Below are positions 6,953-14,263 of a stretch of 17,865 bases of DNA, one piece after another. The notes under the pieces were generated by a model. It did not search any database. It was given only the letters and a program-made list of their open reading frames with translations, and had not been told where the DNA came from. The DNA lies in NCBI GenBank assembly GCA_964345215.1, contig CAYFQH010000042.1, positions 1 to 17,865 on the forward strand. Direction: 5' to 3'. Each line of letters starts with the position of its first letter. Position 1 is the stretch's first letter. The translations under genes and the position numbers were made by a program. The stretch comes from CAYFQH01 sp964345215. Lineage in GTDB: Bacteria > Bacillota > Clostridia > Christensenellales > Aristaeellaceae.

Positions 6953-8200
6953 GTGAGGGAAAAGAGCAAAAACCCAGCAAAATTATTAATTGCGGCTGTG
7001 ATGCTGTTTTATTTTAGCGCCTTTTTATTAATTGCTGCAAAGGAACTGCCCGCCAGCTATAATGCTTTAATACTTGCCTTTGCCGTGCCTGCCATTATAT
7101 GGGTTGGGGCCATGGTGCTGCCTAAACTCTTCCCAGGAGATCAATTGCTCTTATCCCTTGTCAATTTTTTATGCGCTTTGGGGGTACTGGTTCTATACAG
7201 CACCGACCCGGCCAACGGCATCCGCCAGTGCATCAACTATGGGGTGGGGGTTATGGCCATGGTGGTTTGTGTGTTTATTATCCGGGGTATTAAAAAATGG
7301 GAGCCCCTGGTTTATTTTATGATCCCCTTAACCCTGCTTTTTTTGGCCTCACCGCTAATTTTTGGGCGGGAAGTAAACGGTGCCAAAAATTGGATTTATA
7401 TTGGGGGTATTTCTCTGCAGCCCAGCGAGCTTGCCAAAATTCCCTATTTGATTATTTTGGCTCACTTTATGAGCCGGCGTAAAATGCTGCCCTGGCTTAC
7501 CCTTGGGGTGGGCTGCATGCTGATTTTAATGCTCCAAAAAGACTTGGGCACCGCCTTGGTTTATTATGGAGTAACCCTTTTGCTTTATTACGCTTCCACC
7601 AGCAACATTCCCCTTACCTTGCTGGGCATTGCAGGGGGCGGGATAGCAGCAGTGGTAGGTTATGATATGTTTGCCCATGTTAAAAAACGGGTGGCCATTT
7701 GGATTAACCCCTGGCGCGACCCTTTGGGATCGGGCTATCAAATTGTACAGTCTCTTATTGCCATAGCTAACGGAGGCCTAATCGGGGTGGGCCTTGGCCT
7801 TGGCAACCCAACGGCCATTCCCATTTACTATACAGACATGATTTTTGCTGTTATTTGCGAGCAGTTTGGTATTGTTTTTGGTCTTTGTGTGCTAATGATG
7901 TACGTTTTGTTAATTGTACGGGGTTTTTATATTGCCGCCGATGCCCGCCACAGCTTCCACGGGCTGTTGGCCATGGGCTGTATCATTTTAATTGCCTTTC
8001 AAACCTTTTTGATTGTAGGCGGGGTCATTAAGCTGATTCCCCTTACAGGGGTGACCATGCCCTTTATCAGCTATGGAGGCAGTTCCCTTTTATCAAGCCT
8101 TTGTATTGTGGGGCTTTTGCAGGGGGTAGGCAGTATGAACGAGGAAGACATAAAGGAAGACACCCGCCTGGCAACGATGTACATGGCCGAGCAGGTCTGA
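6953..8200 (+). CDS. FtsW/RodA/SpoVE-family peptidoglycan glycosyltransferase
   Basis: This encodes 415 residues with about ten membrane helices. It is the SEDS-family polymerase that builds glycan strands from lipid II, working with a class B PBP. The diagnostic motifs are present: INYGVGV-type segments in the N-terminal half, GAKNWIYIGG and LQPSELAKIP (143-164), QKDLGTALV (195-203), NPWRDPLGSGYQIVQSLIAI (252-271), GGLIGVGLGLGN, TDMIFAVICEQFG (294-306) and LTGVTMPFISYGGSSLL (364-380). The start is a GTG with GGAGGGGAGG just upstream, 23 nt after the FHA stop. The PBP start follows after 14 nt, so the pair is clearly co-expressed. Whether it serves septation, elongation or spore cortex cannot be told from sequence, hence no gene symbol. 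Confidence 0.95.
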   Translation: MREKSKNPAKLLIAAVMLFYFSAFLLIAAKELPASYNALILAFAVPAIIWVGAMVLPKLFPGDQLLLSLVNFLCALGVLVLYSTDPANGIRQCINYGVGVMAMVVCVFIIRGIKKWEPLVYFMIPLTLLFLASPLIFGREVNGAKNWIYIGGISLQPSELAKIPYLIILAHFMSRRKMLPWLTLGVGCMLILMLQKDLGTALVYYGVTLLLYYASTSNIPLTLLGIAGGGIAAVVGYDMFAHVKKRVAIWINPWRDPLGSGYQIVQSLIAIANGGLIGVGLGLGNPTAIPIYYTDMIFAVICEQFGIVFGLCVLMMYVLLIVRGFYIAADARHSFHGLLAMGCIILIAFQTFLIVGGVIKLIPLTGVTMPFISYGGSSLLSSLCIVGLLQGVGSMNEEDIKEDTRLATMYMAEQV

Positions 8201-8214
8201 TAAGGAGGAAGTAA

Positions 8215-9642
8215 ATGCGCCAGCAAAGGCTTAATTTTAGGTTGATTACTTTTTTCTTGATTTTACTTATTTTATCATTAGCGGCCTACGAGAGTTACAG
8301 CTTGTTTATGAACGGCTCCAGATGGATGGCCAGCAGTGTAAACCCCCGGGTAAAAAGCGAGAGCAAAAATGTGATCCGGGGCGATATTTATGACCGTAAC
8401 AATGTGCTTTTAGCCAGCACCAACGACGGACAGCGGGTGTTTCAATCAAAAGAAAAGGCCCGTAAGGCCGTTGTGCATGTGCTGGGAGATGAAGAGCGAA
8501 ACATTGCAAACGGCATTGAAGGCTTCCATGCAGGCTACCTGTTAGGTTTTAACACCACCCTGGCAGAGCGGGTAGTACAGCTGATAAGCCAAAAGGAAGT
8601 ACGCAAAGGAGATGACTTGGTTTTAACCATTGACAGCAGCCTAAGCACTTATATTTTAGACCAGTTTACCCAGCGGGCAGGAAACAAGAACGGAGCCGTG
8701 GTGGTAACCAACTATAAAACGGGAGAAATCCTCGCCATGGTCAGTTTTCCCAACTTTGACCCTAAGGACATCAGTGAAAAAATGAAGAAAGACCTGGACC
8801 AGCCTTTTTGGAACCGTGCTTCCCAGGGGCTATACCCCCCTGGCAGTACTTTTAAAATCATTACCCTGGCCGCAGCCTTTCAATACTTACCCGATGCGGC
8901 TACACGTACCATGGTTTGCAGTGGGCACCTACAGGTAGGGGATTCCGCCGTAACCGATGCAGGAGGCAGGGCCCATGGGGAGGTAACCCTAAAGGAAGCT
9001 TTTGAAGTGAGCTGCAATAACGTTTTTGCCCAGCTGGCACTGGAAATAGGGGACCAAAAACTTAGAAAAACAGCCGAAAACTTTGGCTTTAACGATAACT
9101 TTCTCTTTGGGGACCTGGTGGTGGAAAACAGCTCTTACCCTATAAAAAATAGAACGGAAAAAGAACTGGCCTGGTCTGGTGTAGGGCAAAGCGCCATTAT
9201 TTCGACCCCTTTGCACATGGCCATGGTAGCAGGTGCCATTGCCAATAATGGCAATATGATGGAACCTAAGCTTTTAAAAAAGGTTACCAGCAATAACCAA
9301 AGTGAAACGGCCATGACCCGCAAAACCTTAACCCCGGTGATATACAAAAAGGCGTTAAACCAGGGGGCTGCCCAAACCATTAAAGGATATATGCAAAGCG
9401 TTGTGGATAAAGGATCGGGTACCGGGGCCAAAATCAGCGGCCTAACCCTAGGGGGCAAAACCGGCTCGGCTGAAACCAGCCTTCAGGGCGAAAATGTGAC
9501 CCACGCCTGGTTTGTAGGCTTTATTGACAGCCTTGACCAGCCCTATGCCATTAGCGTTGTAGTAGAAAAAGGCGACAGCGGAAGCCGAGTTGCTGCGCCC
9601 ATTGCACGGGCGATACTCAACCATTTAAAAAAGAATAACTAA
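8215..9642 (+). CDS. Class B penicillin-binding protein (D,D-transpeptidase)
   Basis: This encodes 475 residues. A single N-terminal membrane helix (about 9-30) anchors the protein, with the body outside the membrane, where it crosslinks stem peptides of the glycan made by the adjacent SEDS protein. The conserved N-terminal motif RGDIYDRNNVLLA is at 55-67. The transpeptidase domain (about 155-470) carries all three active-site motifs: STFK at 211-214 (acyl-serine Ser211), SCN at 266-268 and KTG at 415-417. It is shorter than typical PBP2/PBP3 because the non-catalytic domain between residues 70 and 150 is reduced; this resembles the PbpA type found in FHA-rodA-pbpA clusters of actinobacteria and clostridia. 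AAGGAGG precedes the ATG. It is the last gene of the operon, followed by a strong terminator. Confidence 0.94.
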   Translation: MRQQRLNFRLITFFLILLILSLAAYESYSLFMNGSRWMASSVNPRVKSESKNVIRGDIYDRNNVLLASTNDGQRVFQSKEKARKAVVHVLGDEERNIANGIEGFHAGYLLGFNTTLAERVVQLISQKEVRKGDDLVLTIDSSLSTYILDQFTQRAGNKNGAVVVTNYKTGEILAMVSFPNFDPKDISEKMKKDLDQPFWNRASQGLYPPGSTFKIITLAAAFQYLPDAATRTMVCSGHLQVGDSAVTDAGGRAHGEVTLKEAFEVSCNNVFAQLALEIGDQKLRKTAENFGFNDNFLFGDLVVENSSYPIKNRTEKELAWSGVGQSAIISTPLHMAMVAGAIANNGNMMEPKLLKKVTSNNQSETAMTRKTLTPVIYKKALNQGAAQTIKGYMQSVVDKGSGTGAKISGLTLGGKTGSAETSLQGENVTHAWFVGFIDSLDQPYAISVVVEKGDSGSRVAAPIARAILNHLKKNN

Positions 9643-9645
9643 TCC

Positions 9646-9685
9646 AAAAGCCGTGTTTAAAATAAAAAAACAAACACGGCTTTTT
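9646..9685 (+). terminator. Rho-independent terminator of the FHA-FtsW-PBP operon
   Basis: AAAAGCCGTGTTT (9646-9658) pairs perfectly with AAACACGGCTTTT (9672-9684) around an A-rich 13-nt loop, and the run of T follows at once. It starts 4 nt after the PBP stop codon. Confidence 0.88.
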
Positions 9686-9717
9686 AAATAAGGCAAAAAG
9701 AAAAGTTTTATCTATCC

Positions 9718-9742
9718 AAACACTTTGCTCTTCTGTTTCGTC
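9718..9742 (+). promoter_or_regulatory. ECF-sigma-like promoter upstream of the sigma-region-2 fusion gene
   Basis: AAAC (9718-9721), 17 bp, then CGTC (9739-9742). ECF sigma factors of Bacillus (SigW, SigM, SigX types) recognise an AAC-containing -35 and a CGTC/CGTA-type -10 with about 16-17 bp between. No sigma-A-type -10 stands out here. A start near 9750 would give a leader of about 40 nt to the TTG at 9788. The match is short and could arise by chance. Confidence 0.4.
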
Positions 9743-9787
9743 TTATTGGTGAACGGAGAAGGACGTGGGCTGAGGGAGGCGGAAGAG

Positions 9788-11293
9788 TTGACGGTTGAAA
9801 AGCTGTATAAACAGCATGGAGAAGAGCTGGAATATGCGATAGTTGCCTTTTGCCAAAACAAAGAGCTTGCAAAGGATGCAAAGCAGCAGGCTTTTTTAAA
9901 AGCCCTGATGAACCGGCAAAACCTTGAAAACATGCCTGAGCAGGCGGCCAAAGCCTGGCTTTTTGCCACAGCCAGAAATGATATTATAGATCAGATGCGC
10001 AAGGTGAAGCGACTTGTTTTAACCGGTGAAATCCAGTGGTTTGAAAAAGAAGGAACCAATGAATTTACACAGTTTGAAGATGTAAAAAAAGTGAATGTAA
10101 ACTGTGGTAAAGCCATTATTTTGAATAAGAACTTAGGGGAACTGGAATCTTTTGATGGAGGTACCATCAATACCGGAAGTCTGCTGGCCAGCCAGGAAGC
10201 TTATGTAAGCCTTCTTGAAAAAGGTTTTAGCATTAATGCCGGCGATACTAGTATTTTAAACATCACAGGTAAACCTATGCTTTTTGAAAAGGGAGAGCAA
10301 GCCCTTCAGGGAGGCAAGGAAGGGCTCAAGGGGTGCCTTGTTGTGATTGAGGATGACCTGATTATTCCTTCCCAAGGAACAGATGCTTTTTCTCAGGTTG
10401 AAGGTCTTTATGTAACAGGTATTCTTTATTACCCCGAAGGTTTTTCCCTGGAGACTATTTCCGGCCTTCGAGCAAATGCAGTGGAACCTTATCCTGAATA
10501 CGCACATTTTATAAAGGAAAAAGAATTTGCTCTGACCGAAGACGTTTTTATAAAACTGGAAAAAGAAACGATGTATTACGTTAGGGGCAAGGTAGTTTTG
10601 ATTGACCCTAGTCTGGCGAACATACAAGACAGCCGGGGCATCGGCTTTGTTGCAGAAAAACTAACCATTCGGGAAGAATACCTATCCTTGTTTGATAAGA
10701 TACAGGCAAAAAAACAGGTTGTTATTCCAAAAGGTCATGAGCTGGCGGAAAACTTAACCCTTACAGCCACTTCCCCCCTAATTTACGGAGACAAAATTTA
10801 CGTTAAAGGAGATTTGGTGGTACAGCCCAAGGGAGTAACTGTTTTAGACGAGTTAAGCTCTATTATTGTGGAAAAAACAGCCAAACTAACTTTAGAGGCG
10901 CTGCCTTTTTTTAAAAAAATTGGAAAAGCAAAAGGCATAAAGGTATTTGAAGGGGAGCTGAAAGAGGTGCAAGGAACAATGGATTATTCCCACGATGCTT
11001 TACAGGCAGCGGCTCAGGCAGGACTTTACCATTCCATTTTTGTAGATGGGGTGCTGCGCTTTGAGGAGGATGTACAGCCGGAAGATTTAGATGTGGTTCA
11101 AGCCATCCGCTGTAACGGGATTATTTTTGCCCCCAAAAAGCTGATGGCCCTCATTCAGCAAAAAACAGAGGAGCTAAATGGCCAGCTGCTCCCCTTACAG
11201 ACGCTGACCGAAAATGGTTGGAATGATAACCATTTGCTTGAAGAGAAAACAAATGATGCAAACATTAACACAGGCCGTTTTGTTATTATTTAG
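9788..11293 (+). CDS. Sigma-70 region 2 fused to a beta-rich repeat domain, no region 4
   Basis: The start is taken as the TTG at 9788 because GAGGGAGG (9772-9779) lies 8 nt upstream; the frame is open back to 9725 but those residues look non-coding. From this start the protein has 501 residues. Residues 3-78 match ECF sigma region 2: LYKQHGEELEYAIVAFCQNK, then QQAFLKALMNRQNL and AKAWLFATARNDIIDQMRK, the usual helix that meets RNA polymerase and the -10 element. Sigma region 4 (-35 recognition helix-turn-helix) should follow after a short linker and is absent. Instead about 400 residues of alternating beta-strand and short helix follow, with four recurring Y/F-V-x-G motifs at about 208, 264, 338 and 418. 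There is no signal peptide or membrane helix, so it is cytosolic. It could be a self-inhibited or sensor-coupled sigma factor, or a protein that only borrows the fold. It is monocistronic. Confidence 0.75.
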   Translation: MTVEKLYKQHGEELEYAIVAFCQNKELAKDAKQQAFLKALMNRQNLENMPEQAAKAWLFATARNDIIDQMRKVKRLVLTGEIQWFEKEGTNEFTQFEDVKKVNVNCGKAIILNKNLGELESFDGGTINTGSLLASQEAYVSLLEKGFSINAGDTSILNITGKPMLFEKGEQALQGGKEGLKGCLVVIEDDLIIPSQGTDAFSQVEGLYVTGILYYPEGFSLETISGLRANAVEPYPEYAHFIKEKEFALTEDVFIKLEKETMYYVRGKVVLIDPSLANIQDSRGIGFVAEKLTIREEYLSLFDKIQAKKQVVIPKGHELAENLTLTATSPLIYGDKIYVKGDLVVQPKGVTVLDELSSIIVEKTAKLTLEALPFFKKIGKAKGIKVFEGELKEVQGTMDYSHDALQAAAQAGLYHSIFVDGVLRFEEDVQPEDLDVVQAIRCNGIIFAPKKLMALIQQKTEELNGQLLPLQTLTENGWNDNHLLEEKTNDANINTGRFVII

Positions 11294-11322
11294 TTGATGG
11301 TTTTCAAAATAGAATATGTAAA

Positions 11323-11349
11323 ACAAAGGAGCTGAAAGGCTCTCTTTGT
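11323..11349 (+). other. Stem-loop after the sigma-fusion gene
   Basis: ACAAAG-GAGC (11323-11332) pairs with GCTC-T-CTTTGT (11339-11349) with one bulged T and a 6-nt loop. No T-run follows, so termination is uncertain; it may protect the 3' end. Confidence 0.4.
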
Positions 11350-11368
11350 GATTGGTGCTGCCCTCTAT

Positions 11369-11396
11369 TTGTAAAAATAAAAAAGTACTATATAAT
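11369..11396 (+). promoter_or_regulatory. Sigma-A promoter of the sugar isomerase-like gene
   Basis: TTGTAA (11369-11374), 16 bp, TATAAT (11391-11396). The ATG at 11428 is preceded by AAGGAGG, so the leader is about 25 nt. Confidence 0.6.
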
Positions 11397-11427
11397 TAAG
11401 AGGCATAGGCATTAAGGAGGATTACAT

Positions 11428-12330
11428 ATGAAGCTAGGTTTAAGTTCCTATTCTATCAACAGTGAAATTTTGGCCGGTAAAATGGATTTGCCCGGGGCCA
11501 TCAAGTGGATAAAGGAGCAAGGGGCCGATTGTGTGGAGTTGGTGCCTTTTTCATTTACCTTTGTTCACGAAGATGGCAGCATCAACCATGAAATGATTCA
11601 AACTGCCAAAAAAGCTGCCAAGGTCAACAATATTGAAATCGCCAATTACTCTATTTTGGCAGACCTGCTAAAAGAAGATAAAAAAGACTTGGAGACGGAA
11701 ATAGAGCGTGTAAAAACACATGTTGCCATTGCGGCCCAGCTGGGCATCCCCAGAATGCGCCATGATGTTTCGGCTTTCAGGCGTCCACGGGGCAAAAACG
11801 GGGTAGCTGATTTTGAAAAACTTTTTAGCCAAATGATTTATGCCATCAACCACATTAGCGACTATGGTAAAACCTTGGGGGTAACCACCCTTTTAGAAAA
11901 CCACGGCTTTTTTGTAAACGGTTGCGACCGGTGCGAAAGGTTAATTCGGGCTGTGGATAATGATAATTATAAAATGCTTTTGGATACGGGAAACATTGCC
12001 TGCGTAGATGAAGACCCCTCAGTGGCTGCGATGAAATTAGCCCCTTTTTGCGATATGATTCATTTAAAAGATTTTTATATTCGAAAAAAAGATCCGGGCG
12101 ATGCCAGCGATTTTGACTGCACCGGCAGCTGGTTTCAGTCCAATGCCGGCCGATATTTGAGGGGTTCCATTTTAGGGCAGGGAGATTTGGACATTTACGA
12201 AATTTTGTCGGTGATTAAGGCTTCGGGCTATCAGGGGCACATTGCCATTGAATTTGAAGGACTGGAAGACCCTTTGTATGCTTCCCGTGTTTCCCTAAAC
12301 AACGCCAGAAGGATTTGGGAACAGGTGTAG
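11428..12330 (+). CDS. Sugar phosphate isomerase/epimerase family protein (xylose isomerase-like TIM barrel)
   Basis: This encodes 300 residues, the usual length for the family. Pattern and spacing fit the AP endonuclease 2 / xylose-isomerase-like TIM barrel, whose members isomerise or epimerise free or modified sugars and inositols using a divalent metal. Likely metal ligands at strand ends are Glu157 (LLENHG), Asp186 (LLDTGN), His212 (MIHLKD) and Glu275 (IAIEFEG), the classic E-D-H-E set. The N-terminal strands MKLGLSSYS and ADCVELVPF are typical. There is no signal peptide, so it is cytosolic. It has its own promoter and a strong ribosome binding site, and no obvious pathway partner. The nearest sugar transporter is 2 kb away on the other strand and damaged. 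The substrate cannot be inferred from the sequence. Confidence 0.88.
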   Translation: MKLGLSSYSINSEILAGKMDLPGAIKWIKEQGADCVELVPFSFTFVHEDGSINHEMIQTAKKAAKVNNIEIANYSILADLLKEDKKDLETEIERVKTHVAIAAQLGIPRMRHDVSAFRRPRGKNGVADFEKLFSQMIYAINHISDYGKTLGVTTLLENHGFFVNGCDRCERLIRAVDNDNYKMLLDTGNIACVDEDPSVAAMKLAPFCDMIHLKDFYIRKKDPGDASDFDCTGSWFQSNAGRYLRGSILGQGDLDIYEILSVIKASGYQGHIAIEFEGLEDPLYASRVSLNNARRIWEQV

Positions 12331-12395
12331 GCAGGCAACGTACTCAAAAAAAGCGAAGGCCTCCCGGGCAAGATAATCTATAGTGTAGCGATTTT

Positions 12396-12413
12396 GGGGC
12401 ACGGCCCCTTTTT
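12396..12413 (+). terminator. Possible terminator of the sugar isomerase-like gene
   Basis: GGGGC (12396-12400) pairs with GCCCC (12404-12408) over a 3-nt loop and is followed by five T. The stem is short but all G-C. It lies 66 nt after the stop codon. Confidence 0.5.
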
Positions 12414-12424
12414 ACAAAAACCAC

Positions 12425-12461
12425 CGAGGCCCAGCAAGGCTCATGGCCTTGCTGGGCCTCG
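12425..12461. repeat. Perfect 16-bp palindrome with 5-nt spacer
   Basis: CGAGGCCCAGCAAGGC (12425-12440) and GCCTTGCTGGGCCTCG (12446-12461) are exact reverse complements around TCATG. No T-run follows on the plus strand; on the minus strand GTGGTTTTTG follows. It is much stronger than a usual terminator stem. Confidence 0.85.
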
Positions 12462-12533
12462 AGTGTATATGAAGGCGTCTTACCGTACCGCCTTCGTGCA
12501 CCCGCGCTTTACGTTCGGGGTTTTTGGCGGTTT

Positions 12534-12557
12534 GGCACCTTATAGAGGTGTTTTTTT
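12534..12557 (+). terminator. Weak terminator-like hairpin
   Basis: CACCT (12536-12540) pairs with AGGTG (12546-12550), extended by two G-T pairs, and runs into seven T. No gene ends just before it, so it may close a small RNA or serve as a second terminator for the isomerase gene. Confidence 0.4.
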
Positions 12558-12638
12558 GCGTTATACATGACAAAGGGGTTGGAGGCAGCCAGGAGAAAAC
12601 CTCCTTTCATCTTTAGGATAAATAAAAATAGAAAAAAT

Positions 12639-12667
12639 TTGCAATAAATCCTGCAAAATGATATAAT
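12639..12667 (+). promoter_or_regulatory. Strong sigma-A promoter of aspA
   Basis: TTGCAA (12639-12644), 17 bp, TATAAT (12662-12667), with TG at 12659-12660 giving an extended -10 as well. The leader to the ATG at 12703 is about 30 nt and contains GAGGGA (12692-12697) as ribosome binding site. Confidence 0.8.
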
Positions 12668-12702
12668 AAAAGAAATAAAACTTGCGATAACGAGGGAATA
12701 AG

Positions 12703-14100
12703 ATGGAAAAAAATCACTTTAGGCTGGAGCACGATACCGTTGGTGAAATGAAGGTACCCCAAGATGCTTATTACGGAGTTCAGACCCTTCGGGCAGTTGA
12801 AAACTTTCCCATGACGGGAAAAACCATGGATGAAGACATGATTTATTACTTTGGTGCTGTTAAAAAAGCTGCCGCCAAGGTAAACATGGAAAGCGGCCAT
12901 TTGGACAAGGGAATTGCCGCAAACATTATGGCTGCCTGCGATGAAGTAATGGAAGGAAAACTCAATTATGCCTTTGTTGTAGACCCTATCCAAGGAGGAG
13001 CCGGCACTTCTGCTAATATGAACGCCAATGAGGTGATTGCCAACCGGGCGATTGAACTTGCTGGCGGTACGAAGGGCAACTACCATATTGTTCACCCCAA
13101 TGACCATGTGAACATGGGCCAGTCAACCAACGATATGTATCCTTCAGCAGGAAAGTTGGCAGCTGTTAAAAAAGCCCAAGAAACCCTTGAAAGTGTAAAA
13201 AAACTTGTTACCGCCCTGGAAGAAAAAGCCTTGGAGCTGGATTCGGTGGTTAAAATGGGGCGCACCCAGTTACAAGACGCGGTACCCATTCGTATGGGGC
13301 AAGAGTTTTTGGCCTATGCCGCTGCTCTTAAACGGGATGTTGGCCGTATTGAAAAAGCAGCCGAGGGGCTGCTGGTTTTAAACCTAGGGGCTACAGCCAT
13401 TGGTACGGGAATTACGGCCACAGGCTATTATATTAAGCATATTGTACCTGCGGTGGCTCAAGTAACCAAGCTGCCCGTGACCCAGGCAGAAAACCTGGTT
13501 GATGCTACCCAAAATGTAGATGCCTTATTGGTTTTAAGCGGCGCTGTAAAAGCCGGTGCGATGAACATGTCTAAAATGGCCAATGATTTGCGGCTTTTAT
13601 CCAGCGGACCCAGAACCGGTATTGGCGAAATTTTCTTGCCCCCCAAGCAAAACGGATCTTCCATTATGCCGGGCAAGGTCAATCCGGTTATTCCGGAAGT
13701 GGTTTCTCAGGCAGCCTTTCGTATTGCTGGTAACGATGTAACCATTACCATGTGTGCTGAGGGGGGCCAGCTGGAATTAAATCCCTTTGAGCCGGTGCTG
13801 TTTTACAGCTTATATGAATCCCTTCAGTTGCTAAAACAAGCCGCCTATACCCTTCGGGTTCATTGTATTGATGAACTGCAGGCCAATGTACAGCGCTGCC
13901 GGGAGCTGGTTGAAAACAGCTTTGGCATGGTTACGGCTTTAACTCCCTATATCGGTTATGAAAAGGCGGCGGAACTAATTGAAGGCTCCCAAAAAGCCGG
14001 TATTTCCGTAATGACGTATGCCCGCCAAAACCTTCACCTGCCTGAAGAGGAACTGGAGGAAATGATTGACCTGTATGCTATGACCCAACTGCCCCAGTAA
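12703..14100 (+). CDS. aspA: Aspartate ammonia-lyase (aspartase)
   Basis: This encodes 465 residues, normal length for the class II fumarase/aspartase family. It converts L-aspartate to fumarate and ammonia in the cytosol as a homotetramer, feeding fumarate reduction or nitrogen metabolism. Conserved regions are all present: GGAGTSANMNANEV (98-111), HPNDHVNMGQSTND (131-144), GRTQLQDA (186-193) and the flexible loop signature GSSIMPGKVNPVIPE (318-332), where Ser320 is the expected catalytic base. The VIPE ending of the loop and the STNDMYP segment fit aspartase better than fumarase, which usually has NPTQ at that point. It is transcribed alone from a strong promoter. No aspartate transporter or fumarate-processing gene is adjacent. 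Confidence 0.92.
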   Translation: MEKNHFRLEHDTVGEMKVPQDAYYGVQTLRAVENFPMTGKTMDEDMIYYFGAVKKAAAKVNMESGHLDKGIAANIMAACDEVMEGKLNYAFVVDPIQGGAGTSANMNANEVIANRAIELAGGTKGNYHIVHPNDHVNMGQSTNDMYPSAGKLAAVKKAQETLESVKKLVTALEEKALELDSVVKMGRTQLQDAVPIRMGQEFLAYAAALKRDVGRIEKAAEGLLVLNLGATAIGTGITATGYYIKHIVPAVAQVTKLPVTQAENLVDATQNVDALLVLSGAVKAGAMNMSKMANDLRLLSSGPRTGIGEIFLPPKQNGSSIMPGKVNPVIPEVVSQAAFRIAGNDVTITMCAEGGQLELNPFEPVLFYSLYESLQLLKQAAYTLRVHCIDELQANVQRCRELVENSFGMVTALTPYIGYEKAAELIEGSQKAGISVMTYARQNLHLPEEELEEMIDLYAMTQLPQ

Positions 14101-14140
14101 GGGATTCATAACACTTAAACAATTTGAAAAATATTAAATG

Positions 14141-14190
14141 CACCCCCTTGCTTGCAAAATACCATACTGCAAATAAGGGAGTGTATTTTT
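14141..14190 (+). terminator. Probable terminator of aspA
   Basis: An interrupted hairpin with three paired blocks: CAC/GTG, CCCTT/AAGGG and TTGCA/TGCAA across 14141-14183, with small internal loops. It is followed by TATTTTT (14184-14190) and lies 41 nt after the stop codon. Confidence 0.55.
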
Positions 14191-14263
14191 CTACGTAAAA
14201 ATGAACGTATAAAACATAAAATAATGGTGTGGAAAAAAGATGAATAGGAATGGATGAAGATAA

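Larger units (their letters stand above)
12331..12702 (+). other. Non-coding interval rich in hairpins
   Basis: These 372 bases hold no convincing reading frame. In order they contain a small GC hairpin with five T (12396-12413), a perfect 16-bp palindrome (12425-12461), a 7-bp hairpin GAAGGCG/CGCCTTC (12471-12495), and a CACCT/AGGTG hairpin followed by seven T (12536-12557). An AGGAG/CTCCT hairpin comes near 12591-12605, and then the aspartase promoter. A small structured RNA between the two terminator-like hairpins is possible, but I saw no clear promoter for it and recognise no known RNA family. Confidence 0.5.

Noticed and set aside
9725..9787. N-terminal extension of the sigma-fusion protein starting at TTG 9725
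   Set aside because: It would overlap the likely promoter, has no ribosome binding site and does not resemble sigma region 2; the TTG at 9788 has GAGGGAGG at the right distance.
10091..11293. Separate gene for the repeat domain starting at an internal GTG
   Set aside because: No ribosome binding site precedes it and the frame is continuous with region 2, so a fusion is the better reading.
12425..12461. The 16-bp palindrome as a normal terminator
   Set aside because: No T-run follows on the plus strand, and on the minus strand no gene lies upstream to be terminated; it is reported as a repeat instead.
12703..14100. Fumarase (class II) as identity of the lyase
   Set aside because: The loop signature ends NPVIPE, which is typical of aspartase, not NPTQ as in fumarase.
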